The position numbers were made by a program, and so were the translations under genes. This document shows, in pieces, positions 24,588 through 32,568 of a stretch of DNA of 64,000 nt (position 1 is its first letter; every line of letters begins with the position of its first letter). The notes beneath the pieces were generated by a model. It was not told the origin of the DNA, searched no databases, and saw only the letters and a list, made by a program, of their open reading frames with translations. Source of the stretch: ZC4RG29 sp035304385 (GTDB taxonomy: Bacteria > Bacteroidota > Bacteroidia > Cytophagales > Cyclobacteriaceae); NCBI GenBank assembly GCA_035304385.1, contig DATGQD010000044.1, positions 98,199 to 162,198 of the forward strand. Direction: 5' to 3'.

Positions 24588-25619
24588 ATGCGTGAAGAAT
24601 ATTTGAATCCGGAGGGCGCGGGCATGAGCGCCGTTGAAAAGGAGTTCGAGAAAGTGTTGCGGCCGCTCACATTCGGGGATTTCACCGGCCAGCAGAAGAT
24701 CGTCGATAACATTCGTGTATTTGTTCAGGCCGCGCGCCAGCGTAGCGAGTCGTTAGACCACGTGTTATTGCATGGACCGCCGGGACTGGGAAAGACAACG
24801 CTCGCCCACATCATTGCTCACGAAATGGAGTCCGGAATTAAGGTTACATCCGGTCCGGTACTTGACAAACCCAGCGATCTGGCTGGATTGCTTACCAATC
24901 TCGAGCCGAGCGATGTATTGTTCATTGACGAAATCCATCGGCTGAATCCTATCGTTGAGGAGTACCTGTACTCGGCGATGGAAGATTTCCGGATTGATAT
25001 CCTCCTCGACACAGGTCCCAATGCGCGTTCGGTACAAATAAGCCTCAACCCTTTTACACTTATCGGCGCGACTACCCGGGCCGGGCTACTTACGGCGCCG
25101 CTACGGGCACGGTTCGGCATTAACGCCAGGCTGGAGTACTACGACGCGCAATTATTGACCAAGATCGTCAGGCGTTCGGCTGCGATCCTGGGTGCGCCCA
25201 TCGATGATGACGCCGCCTTTGAAATTGCCCGTCGCAGTCGTGGCACGCCGCGTATTGCCAACAATTTGTTACGGAGAACACGCGACTTTGCGCAGATCAA
25301 AGGTGACGGAACAATTACCATGGACATCGCGCAGATGGCGCTCAACGCTTTGGACGTCGACGAACACGGCCTGGATGAAATGGACAACCGTATCCTCATG
25401 ACGATTATCGACAAGTTCAAGGGGGGGCCCGTGGGCATATCCACCATTGCCACGGCGGCCGGCGAGGAAGCGGAGACGATCGAAGAGGTTTATGAACCGT
25501 TCCTCATCCAGGAAGGTTACATAAAACGGACATCGCGGGGGCGTGAGGCCACTGAGAAGGCATACAAACACCTGAAGGTGAAGCCGCCGGCATCACGTCG
25601 GCCGGGGTTATTTGACTGA
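24588..25619 (+). CDS. ruvB: Holliday junction branch migration helicase RuvB
   Basis: Hexameric AAA+ motor that drives branch migration with RuvA during recombination and fork repair. The 343-residue product from ATG 24588 (MREEYLNPEGAGMSAVEKEF) has normal length; an upstream in-frame start at 24522 would add a non-conserved, cysteine-containing stretch. Walker A is GPPGLGKTTLA, Walker B FIDEIHR, sensor 1 GATTRAG and the arginine finger PLRARFG. The winged-helix C-terminal domain (GGPVGISTIATAAGEEAET) is complete. ruvA and ruvC are not in this window. queG follows after 43 bases. Confidence 0.97.
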   Translation: MREEYLNPEGAGMSAVEKEFEKVLRPLTFGDFTGQQKIVDNIRVFVQAARQRSESLDHVLLHGPPGLGKTTLAHIIAHEMESGIKVTSGPVLDKPSDLAGLLTNLEPSDVLFIDEIHRLNPIVEEYLYSAMEDFRIDILLDTGPNARSVQISLNPFTLIGATTRAGLLTAPLRARFGINARLEYYDAQLLTKIVRRSAAILGAPIDDDAAFEIARRSRGTPRIANNLLRRTRDFAQIKGDGTITMDIAQMALNALDVDEHGLDEMDNRILMTIIDKFKGGPVGISTIATAAGEEAETIEEVYEPFLIQEGYIKRTSRGREATEKAYKHLKVKPPASRRPGLFD

Positions 25620-25662
25620 ACCGCTGCCCGCATCGTCATTTAGTTCGGGAAGCCCCGGTTCT

Positions 25663-26604
25663 ATGTCGCACACTGTCAAAAACACGCAGATCATCAAGAC
25701 CGCTGCCTCGCAGCTCGGGTTCTCCTTTTGTGGGATTTCGAAGGCGGAATTCCTGGAAGAGGAAGCACGCCAGTTGGAGGAGTGGCTCCGGCGTGGCTAT
25801 CATGGTAAGATGAGCTACATGGAACGCTATTTCGATAAACGCGTGGACCCTACCCTGCTGGTCCCCGGTGCAAAATCGGTCGTTAGCCTGATCTTCAACT
25901 ACTATCCTTCCACCGATCTTGCCGAACAGGGTACGCTAAAGATCGCCAAGTATGCCTATGGTGAAGACTATCATTTCATCATTCGCGAGCGCCTTAAACA
26001 ATTGCTGGAGATCATGCGGGAGAACATCGGGGACGTGCATGGTCGGGCGTTCGTTGATTCGGCGCCGGTGATGGAACGAACGTGGGCGGCACGGGCCGGG
26101 CTCGGCTGGGCCGGCAAGAATACATTGCTGCTGAACCGCGATATGGGCAGCTTTTTCTTTCTTGCCGAACTCATCATCGATCTGGAACTGGAATACGACA
26201 GTCCTGCCAAAGACTACTGCGGTACGTGTACGGCGTGCATGGATGCGTGCCCGACGCAGGCGATCACTGAACCGTACGTTGTGGACGGAAGCCGGTGCAT
26301 TTCTTATTACACGATCGAGCTTAGGGAAGAAATTCCGCAGGATGCGGGGGAAAACTTCGACAATTGGATTTTCGGCTGCGATATCTGCCAGGACGTGTGT
26401 CCCTGGAACCGGTTTGCGAGACCGCATAGTGAACCGCGCCTTGATCCCTCGGAGCCGCTACAGGAACTGACCCGCCAGGAGTGGAGAGAAATCACGCGAG
26501 AAACCTTTGAAACGGTATTTGGGCGCTCACCGCTCAGCCGTGCGGGATATGACGGCCTGATGCGAAACATAACCCACGCCCGGCAATCGCATCCGGATCA
26601 ATAA
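25663..26604 (+). CDS. queG: Epoxyqueuosine reductase
   Basis: B12- and iron-sulfur-dependent enzyme that makes the last step of tRNA queuosine synthesis, reducing epoxyqueuosine to queuosine. The 313-residue product is taken from ATG 25663; an in-frame TTG at 25612 would overlap ruvB. It has the QueG N-terminal GFSFCGISKAEFLEEE and the two 4Fe-4S motifs CGTCTACMDACPTQAI and CDICQDVCPWN. The active-site region ARAGLGWAGKNTLL is also present. Pairing with ruvB is probably just co-transcription. Confidence 0.93.
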   Translation: MSHTVKNTQIIKTAASQLGFSFCGISKAEFLEEEARQLEEWLRRGYHGKMSYMERYFDKRVDPTLLVPGAKSVVSLIFNYYPSTDLAEQGTLKIAKYAYGEDYHFIIRERLKQLLEIMRENIGDVHGRAFVDSAPVMERTWAARAGLGWAGKNTLLLNRDMGSFFFLAELIIDLELEYDSPAKDYCGTCTACMDACPTQAITEPYVVDGSRCISYYTIELREEIPQDAGENFDNWIFGCDICQDVCPWNRFARPHSEPRLDPSEPLQELTRQEWREITRETFETVFGRSPLSRAGYDGLMRNITHARQSHPDQ

Positions 26605-26710
26605 GTATTGTGATTCCTTAGTAAATGGGTCCAGTATTTGCTTTCTTGCAATGACCCCCTGATTATCGGGTGCACTTCCGGATAGGAATTTCTCCCACAA
26701 CTTTCGACAG

Positions 26711-27670
26711 ATGGACAAGAAGGTAATTACCTATGAGGATATTATTAACCTCGACATACCCAACATAATCCTATACGCCGCTCCGGTTATGATTGCCCTG
26801 GTGCTCGCAGAGTGGGCAATTACGCTGTATAAGAAGAAAGAGTATTACAACACAAAGGATACCCTGGCGGCAACCGTTATTGGCTTAGGCAACGTAGGGC
26901 TGAACGCGGCACTGAAAGTTTTTACGTTCGGTGTAATACTGTTCTTCTACAACCTCGTCCCGTGGAGTATTCCGCCGACGTGGTGGTCGTTCATCCTTTG
27001 CTTTGTATGGATTGACTTCTGGCGTTACTGGGCCCACCGCATCGCACACGAGAACCGCTTCTGGTGGGCGACGCACGTAACGCACCACAATTCTGAGAAA
27101 TACAACTGGTCGGTCTCCTTCAGACTCGGATGGACCCAAAACATTAAGATCATCTTTTTCATCCCGGTACCGTTGGTCGGTTTCGACCCTGTAACATTTC
27201 TGATCTGTCACCAGATTGCCGTGTTGTACCAGTTCTGGATACATACCGAATACATACGGAAGCTTCCCCGTATCGTCGAGTTTATTTTCACCACACCATC
27301 GCACCACCGCGTGCACCACGCCAGCAACGAGCGGTACCTCGACAAGAACTATGGATCCACGTTGATCATCTGGGACCGCATATTTGGAACCTTTCAGCCG
27401 GAAGCAGAAAAACCCAAGTACGGCATTACCAAGCCCGTCAAGAGTTACAATCCCATCTATCTGAACTTCCATGAATGGATAGACCTGGTCCGCGACATCC
27501 GGAAGAGCCGGAGCCTGCGGGAAGCGTACGCGCTTGCCTTCTGCCCGCCTGCAAAGGTGGAGCAGGTGCGACAGGCCTTTGACAAACGTAAAGAAGGTGC
27601 GGTCGAATACGCCGGCGAAAAGCAGGCGACCATTCTACAAGATGATCAGGAGGCGCGAAAGGCGAGCTGA
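26711..27670 (+). CDS. Sterol desaturase / fatty acid hydroxylase superfamily membrane protein
   Basis: Membrane-bound di-iron oxygenase, 319 residues, with about four hydrophobic segments. The histidine clusters that hold the metals are HRIAHE, HVTHHNSEKYN and TPSHHRVHHASN, all in the expected order and spacing. Known bacterial relatives hydroxylate or desaturate sterols, carotenoids or alkyl ethers; the substrate here is not evident. The last 60 residues after the final histidine box are charged and likely cytoplasmic. It stands alone with 106 bases upstream. Confidence 0.88.
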   Translation: MDKKVITYEDIINLDIPNIILYAAPVMIALVLAEWAITLYKKKEYYNTKDTLAATVIGLGNVGLNAALKVFTFGVILFFYNLVPWSIPPTWWSFILCFVWIDFWRYWAHRIAHENRFWWATHVTHHNSEKYNWSVSFRLGWTQNIKIIFFIPVPLVGFDPVTFLICHQIAVLYQFWIHTEYIRKLPRIVEFIFTTPSHHRVHHASNERYLDKNYGSTLIIWDRIFGTFQPEAEKPKYGITKPVKSYNPIYLNFHEWIDLVRDIRKSRSLREAYALAFCPPAKVEQVRQAFDKRKEGAVEYAGEKQATILQDDQEARKAS

Positions 27671-27678
27671 GCCGACCC

Positions 27679-28023
27679 TTATCGCAACGACGAAAGCGCT
27701 ACGTTGGCCACTTTCATATTGTATTCCAACGCAAGCTTCTGGTAGTTGACAAGGTCAATGATCGTTCCGATCCAGCATATCCCTACCGTCAGGAGATAAA
27801 GGATTCCCATGCCCACCTGGTCGATAAGGAAGCGATGGATTCCGGCAAACCCCACAAAACCGAGAAGTGCCGTGATGAGTATGAGCTGAGGATCCTTCCG
27901 TCGTGCCCGGTAAACGACAGCAAATGATCTTGCCATCTCATCGTCCATATCCTTGATCAGGTTTTGCACGTAGGCCATTTCTTCACCCTGGAGTTCGGGG
28001 AGTATATCGATTATTCTTGCCAT
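27679..28023 (-). CDS. TM2-domain membrane protein
   Basis: Small inner-membrane protein of about 114 residues, taken from ATG 28023 (MARIIDILPELQGEEMAYVQ); the frame is open upstream, but that part reads as shadow of the neighbour. Two hydrophobic helices carry the TM2 signature GFVGFAGIHRFLIDQVGMGI, then LLTVGICWIGTIIDLVNY. The N-terminal 40 residues are soluble. TM2 proteins are widespread and have no settled function. It lies 29 bases after the DUF2752 gene, an arrangement often seen in Bacteroidota. Confidence 0.82.
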   Translation of the reverse strand: MARIIDILPELQGEEMAYVQNLIKDMDDEMARSFAVVYRARRKDPQLILITALLGFVGFAGIHRFLIDQVGMGILYLLTVGICWIGTIIDLVNYQKLALEYNMKVANVALSSLR

Positions 28024-28052
28024 AGGGAAAAGGGGGTAGGTTTCAGAATGAG

Positions 28053-28397
28053 TTACTCGGTTGTAAATGTATTGAAGTTGATATGATGGCGAATAAGTTG
28101 AACGATCCTGTAAGATAAAACAATCAACGCGAATAGTCCCAGTGGATGCACGGAGAATGAACGCGCGAAGTCGCCGTGCAGGAGGTAGGATATGGAGCGA
28201 CCCAGTCCGCAGCCGGGACAAAAATCAAAACCGGCGTTGTATAGCGGACATAACGCAAGATGCTGCCCGGTGTCGGGCGTGTATAACGCGAGCGCCACCA
28301 GGCCGGCCAGCCACACCAACGCTTCTATGGGAAGGCGGCGGCAAAGCCGGAAAAAAGTCAAACCCCCTGCCGCGGCAGGGGGTTGCTGTTTCAACAT
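28053..28397 (-). CDS. DUF2752-family membrane protein
   Basis: The roughly 114-residue product from ATG 28397 (an in-frame TTG at 28415 is possible) has two hydrophobic helices. The DUF2752 core is CPLYNAGFDFCPGCGLGRSI followed by HPLGLFALIVL. The three cysteines of CPxxxxxxxxCPGCG are conserved in the family, whose function is unknown. The first codons (QQPPAAAGGL) are encoded by a perfect 24-base palindrome, so the true N-terminus is uncertain. It forms a pair with the TM2 gene. Confidence 0.8.
   Translation of the reverse strand: MLKQQPPAAAGGLTFFRLCRRLPIEALVWLAGLVALALYTPDTGQHLALCPLYNAGFDFCPGCGLGRSISYLLHGDFARSFSVHPLGLFALIVLSYRIVQLIRHHINFNTFTTE
28361..28384. repeat. Perfect 24-base palindrome
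   Basis: The bases AACCCCCTGCCG and its exact inverted copy CGGCAGGGGGTT are directly joined. It lies in the first codons of the DUF2752 gene and is followed on the minus strand by a T-rich stretch about 10 bases later. It could be an RNA hairpin in the mRNA, a weak terminator or a small palindromic insertion. Confidence 0.8.
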
Positions 28398-28524
28398 AGA
28401 TCTTCTTGTACTCAAGCGTCAGCTGGTTCTGGAGTGTGAACTCATGGAGTCTGTCAGCACCGACATTAGTCGATGAAGAGCAGGTCCTCCTGGGGTGGGC
28501 TGACGCCTGCGTCCGGCCGATGTA

Positions 28525-28710
28525 CTAGGCGTACACAAAACACCGGTTAAGAATCGCCTCATGTTGCTTTCCGAAACTGGCGTAGCACCATCTTCGGAGT
28601 TCATTTACTTCTTCGGCTATCAGCATCCTGATTGCCTTCCGCAGCTCTTTTTCAAAGAGCCGGGAGTCAAAACTCACCTTTGTGAGTACAGTTTTGACGT
28701 AGTTCAGCAT
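28525..28710 (-). CDS. Small conserved-looking hypothetical protein
   Basis: The 61-residue protein (MLNYVKTVLTKVSFDSRLFE) is predicted all-helical and amphipathic, with two cysteines and an ending LNRCFVYA. No function is recognised. It looks like small hypothetical proteins found in other Bacteroidota, but this could not be verified. Codon use and composition are like its neighbours. It lies alone, 127 bases upstream of DUF2752 on the same strand and divergent from batD. Confidence 0.6.
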   Translation of the reverse strand: MLNYVKTVLTKVSFDSRLFEKELRKAIRMLIAEEVNELRRWCYASFGKQHEAILNRCFVYA

Positions 28711-28823
28711 AGCAGCGATAATTTGATAGGTTAAAAAATCAAAAAATGCATTGGACTGTTAATATATAAAAAATGTTAATTGGGAAGGACAATACTGGGT
28801 AATTTTGGTGGGAAAGAAAAATT

Positions 28824-30278
28824 ATGACTTCGGTGTATAATAATGGCCTTTTTCTGGCGTTTTTGGGGATTTTTCTCCTTTTCGGTGTTGCGCGCGGTCA
28901 GGATGTCGAGATCACCCTTGGGCCGGATGAAGTCGCCGAAAACGAGGCCTGGACGATCACCGTTACGGTGAAAAATGAGCGGTTGAAAGACTATGGCGAT
29001 TTTCCGGAGATCGACGGATTCCGAAAGCGCGGTACGTCGAGCCAGTCGTCAACCAGCATTATTAACGGGCAGATATCATCTTCTCAAAGTGTCACGATGA
29101 CCTACCTTCCGTCAGGTCAGGGTCGTTACACCGTCCCGCCCTTTACGATGACGGTCAATGGCCGGCAGGTCTCGTCTCAGGGTAAGACCGTTCGCGTGGG
29201 CCCGCCGGCCCAGGTAAAACGCAGCGATCCGTTCCGGGGCTTCTTCGATTCTGATCCGTTCGACGATTTCTTTGGTCGCGAAGAAACCGAGTTCATAGAC
29301 ATACGCGAGGATGCGTTTCTGGCGATGACGACCAGCAAGGACGAAGTTTACGTGGGCGAAGGTTTCAATGCAACGTTGTCGTTCTTTGTCGCACAGGACA
29401 ACCGCGCGCCCCTGAGCTTTTATGAGCTGGGGAAACAATTGTCTGACATCCTGAAAAAAATCCGTCCTGCCAACTGCTGGGAAGAGAACTTCAATATTGA
29501 AAACATTGAAGGCGAGACTGTCCGTATTCAGGGTAAGTATTACACCCAATACAAGATCTATCAGGCGACATTCTTCCCGCTCACGGCCGACCCGATTACC
29601 TTTCCAAGCGTCGGCCTGGAAATGATCAAATATCGGGTGGCCAAAAACCCTACATTCTTCGGACGTAACCGCCAGGAAGATTTTAAGACCTTCCACAGCA
29701 AACCCAAATCTGTACGTGTCAAGGAACTCCCGCCGCATCCGTTGCGCGACGTCGTCTCCGTCGGCGACTACTATCTCGAGGAACGCATGCCATCGACGGA
29801 CCTGGAGACAGGAAAGAGTACACCTTACGAATTCAGCATTTATGGCGAGGGTAACATTTCGTCTATCCGGACGCCGACGGTAAACAAGGATGGTAACTTT
29901 GAGTTCTATGAACCCAACGTGCGCCAGAACATAAACCGGCAACACGGAAAAGTAACGGGCTCCAAGTCGTTCAACTACTTCCTCATCCCGCGGGAGCCGG
30001 GAACCTATGAGCTTGGTCGATATTTTAGCTGGATCTTTTTTAATCCCAAAAAGGCACGGTACGATACGCTCCGGTCAAACCTCACGGCTTACGTTACAGG
30101 GGAGAGCCGGAAGAACGAAGCCATTCAATCTACGGACCAGGGCACGTTTTACGATCGCATAGAATCCACACCCAATGAGATCGTGAAAGTGCGCCATAAC
30201 AACTGGCAGAAGCCCGTCTTTAATGTGTTAATTTTGGTCATGTTGGGGGCTTCCGTGTATCTTGTGGCCCGGAAATAA
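28824..30278 (+). CDS. batD: BatD-family (oxygen tolerance) protein
   Basis: The 484-residue product has an N-terminal signal peptide or anchor (GLFLAFLGIFLLFGVARGQ) and Ig-like beta domains starting VEITLGPDEVAENEAWTITV. One C-terminal transmembrane helix (VLILVMLGASVYLVARK) follows. The order is that of BatD proteins, first described as part of the Bat aerotolerance operon. It is shorter than many BatD proteins, and no BatA, BatB or BatC is in this window. A cluster of Asp, Phe and Arg (PFRGFFDSDPFDDFFGREE, about 131-150) lies between the domains. It sits directly ahead of aroC (14-base gap). Confidence 0.82.
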   Translation: MTSVYNNGLFLAFLGIFLLFGVARGQDVEITLGPDEVAENEAWTITVTVKNERLKDYGDFPEIDGFRKRGTSSQSSTSIINGQISSSQSVTMTYLPSGQGRYTVPPFTMTVNGRQVSSQGKTVRVGPPAQVKRSDPFRGFFDSDPFDDFFGREETEFIDIREDAFLAMTTSKDEVYVGEGFNATLSFFVAQDNRAPLSFYELGKQLSDILKKIRPANCWEENFNIENIEGETVRIQGKYYTQYKIYQATFFPLTADPITFPSVGLEMIKYRVAKNPTFFGRNRQEDFKTFHSKPKSVRVKELPPHPLRDVVSVGDYYLEERMPSTDLETGKSTPYEFSIYGEGNISSIRTPTVNKDGNFEFYEPNVRQNINRQHGKVTGSKSFNYFLIPREPGTYELGRYFSWIFFNPKKARYDTLRSNLTAYVTGESRKNEAIQSTDQGTFYDRIESTPNEIVKVRHNNWQKPVFNVLILVMLGASVYLVARK

Positions 30279-30292
30279 CCGGGTCGCTTCCC

Positions 30293-31366
30293 ATGGGCAA
30301 CACATTTGGCGAAATCTTCAGGATCACAACATTTGGTGAATCACACGGTCCGGCCATTGGCGTAGTGGTCGATGGGTGCCCTGCCGGCCTGCGTCTGGAC
30401 ATGGACTTTATCCGTGAGCAGCTCTCCCGGCGTCGTCCGGGGCAATCGCGCATCACTACACAACGACGCGAGGATGATGAGGTACGAATCCTCAGCGGTG
30501 TCTTTGAAGGGACGACCACCGGCACACCCCTTGCCATGCTCATTGAAAACCAGGACCAACGCAGCAAGGATTACAGCCACATCGCCGAATCCTTCCGGCC
30601 TTCGCATGCCGACTATACCTACCAGGTAAAGTACGGCCTCCGCGACTACCGGGGCGGTGGTCGCAGTTCAGCGCGCGAGACGGCGGCCAGGGTGGCGGCC
30701 GGGGCGGTGGCCCGCCTGTTTCTGCAAAGCCTGGGCGTATCCATTGATGCCTTCGTTTCACGTGTGGGCGACATTGTCGCACCACCTTACCAAACACTGG
30801 ACCTTTCACGAACCGAAGACAATATTGTGCGTTGCCCGCACCCGGAAACCGCGGAGCAAATGATTGCCCTGATCGATCAGGTACGGCTCGATCGCGATAC
30901 GATCGGGGGTGTCGTAACGTGTGTCATCCGCAACACACCGCCCGGTCTTGGCGAGCCCGTGTTTGACAAGCTGCATGCGCAACTCGGCAAGGCCATGCTG
31001 AGCATCAACGCTGTCAAAGGCTTCGAATACGGGAGCGGCTTTGCGGGTGTGTCGCTCCGGGGATCTCAGCACAATGACGAATTCTACAAGGACGGCGACC
31101 GGATAAGAACCCGGACCAACCATTCCGGTGGAATCCAGGGCGGCATTTCAAATGGTGAGGACATCTACTTCAACGTGGCTTTTAAACCTGTAGCAACGCT
31201 CATGCAGGATCAGCGAAGCGTAGACAAGGAAGGCAATGAAGTTGTGGTGTCAGGGAAGGGGCGCCACGACCCCTGTGTGGTGCCGCGCGCGGTGCCTATC
31301 GTCGAGGCTATGGCAGCGCTGGTACTGGCCGATTTCGTCTTGCGCGCCAAAAGCAATAAAGTTTAA
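30293..31366 (+). CDS. aroC: Chorismate synthase
   Basis: Converts 5-enolpyruvylshikimate-3-phosphate to chorismate with reduced FMN, the last common step of aromatic amino acid synthesis. The 357-residue product has the family signatures TTFGESHGPAIGVVVDGCPA, SHADYTYQVKYGLRDYRGGG and NHSGGIQGGISNGEDIYFNV, plus the C-terminal VDKEGNEVVVSGKGRHDPC. Length is normal and all FMN-site residues look intact. It follows batD by 14 bases; no other aro gene is in the window. Confidence 0.98.
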   Translation: MGNTFGEIFRITTFGESHGPAIGVVVDGCPAGLRLDMDFIREQLSRRRPGQSRITTQRREDDEVRILSGVFEGTTTGTPLAMLIENQDQRSKDYSHIAESFRPSHADYTYQVKYGLRDYRGGGRSSARETAARVAAGAVARLFLQSLGVSIDAFVSRVGDIVAPPYQTLDLSRTEDNIVRCPHPETAEQMIALIDQVRLDRDTIGGVVTCVIRNTPPGLGEPVFDKLHAQLGKAMLSINAVKGFEYGSGFAGVSLRGSQHNDEFYKDGDRIRTRTNHSGGIQGGISNGEDIYFNVAFKPVATLMQDQRSVDKEGNEVVVSGKGRHDPCVVPRAVPIVEAMAALVLADFVLRAKSNKV

Positions 31367-31433
31367 AAAAGGCATAAAATCAAGATGAAAGTTTCGGGAA
31401 TTCTCTTGACCTTTCCGGAGAAATATTCTGTGC

Positions 31434-31787
31434 ATGGAGAAGACTGTACTTACGAGTCAATACGGTGAACTGAAATTGTCGGACGGTGAAGGCGCGATCC
31501 TGGAGTTCGTCAAGAAGGTCCGCAATGACTTGATTCGCGACTTCCTTGACGAGCGTTTTCTCCGGGAGTACGTGCGATCTAAGTATCACTATTCGGAGAT
31601 TTCTTCCGTGAAGGTTCAGTTTATCCGCAAAGGTCTTAAAGAACTCTACGCCTCGGAAATCAACCGGGCACATTATAAACCACTCATTGACGAAATTCAG
31701 ACGCACGAGCGAATATCGCTATCGGAGGGCAACGAAGTACTTTTTTACAGAGACGTGGAAAGCATATTCGAACGCTACATCTTCTGA
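31434..31787 (+). CDS. Hypothetical protein, 117 residues
   Basis: Product MEKTVLTSQYGELKLSDGEG and onward is soluble, mixed alpha/beta, with no signal peptide, no cysteines and a high share of charged residues. No domain is recognised. The gap from aroC is 67 bases and the next gene starts 18 bases later, so it may be co-transcribed with the SGNH hydrolase. Translation start and coding composition look sound. Confidence 0.65.
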   Translation: MEKTVLTSQYGELKLSDGEGAILEFVKKVRNDLIRDFLDERFLREYVRSKYHYSEISSVKVQFIRKGLKELYASEINRAHYKPLIDEIQTHERISLSEGNEVLFYRDVESIFERYIF

Positions 31788-31805
31788 TCCCTCCCAACAC
31801 GTTGC

Positions 31806-32489
31806 ATGACTAAGCTGAATTACGGATTTCTTCTTACAGTATTCGTGTGGATGCTCGGCACGCTGCAATGCAGCGACCAACCCCGCCAGTTCGGGCTGAT
31901 CATCGGCGATTCACATGCGGCCGCACCCACCGGATGGGCACGCCAACTGCAAAAGCTCCGGCCCCAGGATTCGCTGTACAACTTTGCCGTAAGCGGCAAT
32001 ACGATCGGGTTTGATAACCTGGGCCGGAAAGAACTCAACGAGTTAAGGAACATCCATTACCGGCTTGCGCAAGCCGACAATACCATGCGCCGTATCGATT
32101 ACATCGTAATCCTCCTCGGCACCAACGATTGCAAAGCCGTCTTCGATTCACTTCAAACAGCCATACCCGGAAATCTTGAGCGACTTCTCTCTATCGTTAC
32201 GGGTTACGACTTTGCGAGCAATTCGCAACCGGAAGTGCTAGTCGTTACGCCGCCACCGGTTGCACCCGATTCACTGATGGAGGCCAAATACTCGGGAGCG
32301 CGAAGAAGGTTGCATAATCTCCTCCCCCATTACCGGCGACTTGCTTCTCGCTACAATTGCCACTTTGTCGATATCCACGACGAGTTGGAACCGGATCTTA
32401 CGGCGTTGTCGGAAGACGGCATCCACCTGACCGAAGATGGTTACCAGCGTATTGCCACCAGGATCAACGCGGCCCTTCAGGCCGAGTAG
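31806..32489 (+). CDS. SGNH/GDSL-family lipase/esterase-like hydrolase, probable lipoprotein
   Basis: The 227-residue product has a lipoprotein signal (LGTLQC, Cys22), so it should be membrane-anchored outside the cytoplasm. SGNH blocks are visible: LIIGDSHAA with the nucleophile S36, NFAVSGNTIG, LLGTNDCK and DGIHLTEDGY with D204 and H207. All four catalytic-block residues are present. Known members deacetylate glycans or cleave esters; the substrate here is not evident. Confidence 0.85.
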   Translation: MTKLNYGFLLTVFVWMLGTLQCSDQPRQFGLIIGDSHAAAPTGWARQLQKLRPQDSLYNFAVSGNTIGFDNLGRKELNELRNIHYRLAQADNTMRRIDYIVILLGTNDCKAVFDSLQTAIPGNLERLLSIVTGYDFASNSQPEVLVVTPPPVAPDSLMEAKYSGARRRLHNLLPHYRRLASRYNCHFVDIHDELEPDLTALSEDGIHLTEDGYQRIATRINAALQAE

Positions 32490-32568
32490 TCCGAGCGTTT
32501 GGTAACTTTCACGCGGGTTTTCCTTTCATCGCATAAAAGGTTCATTAATTTTGATCAACAAGGCCGGC

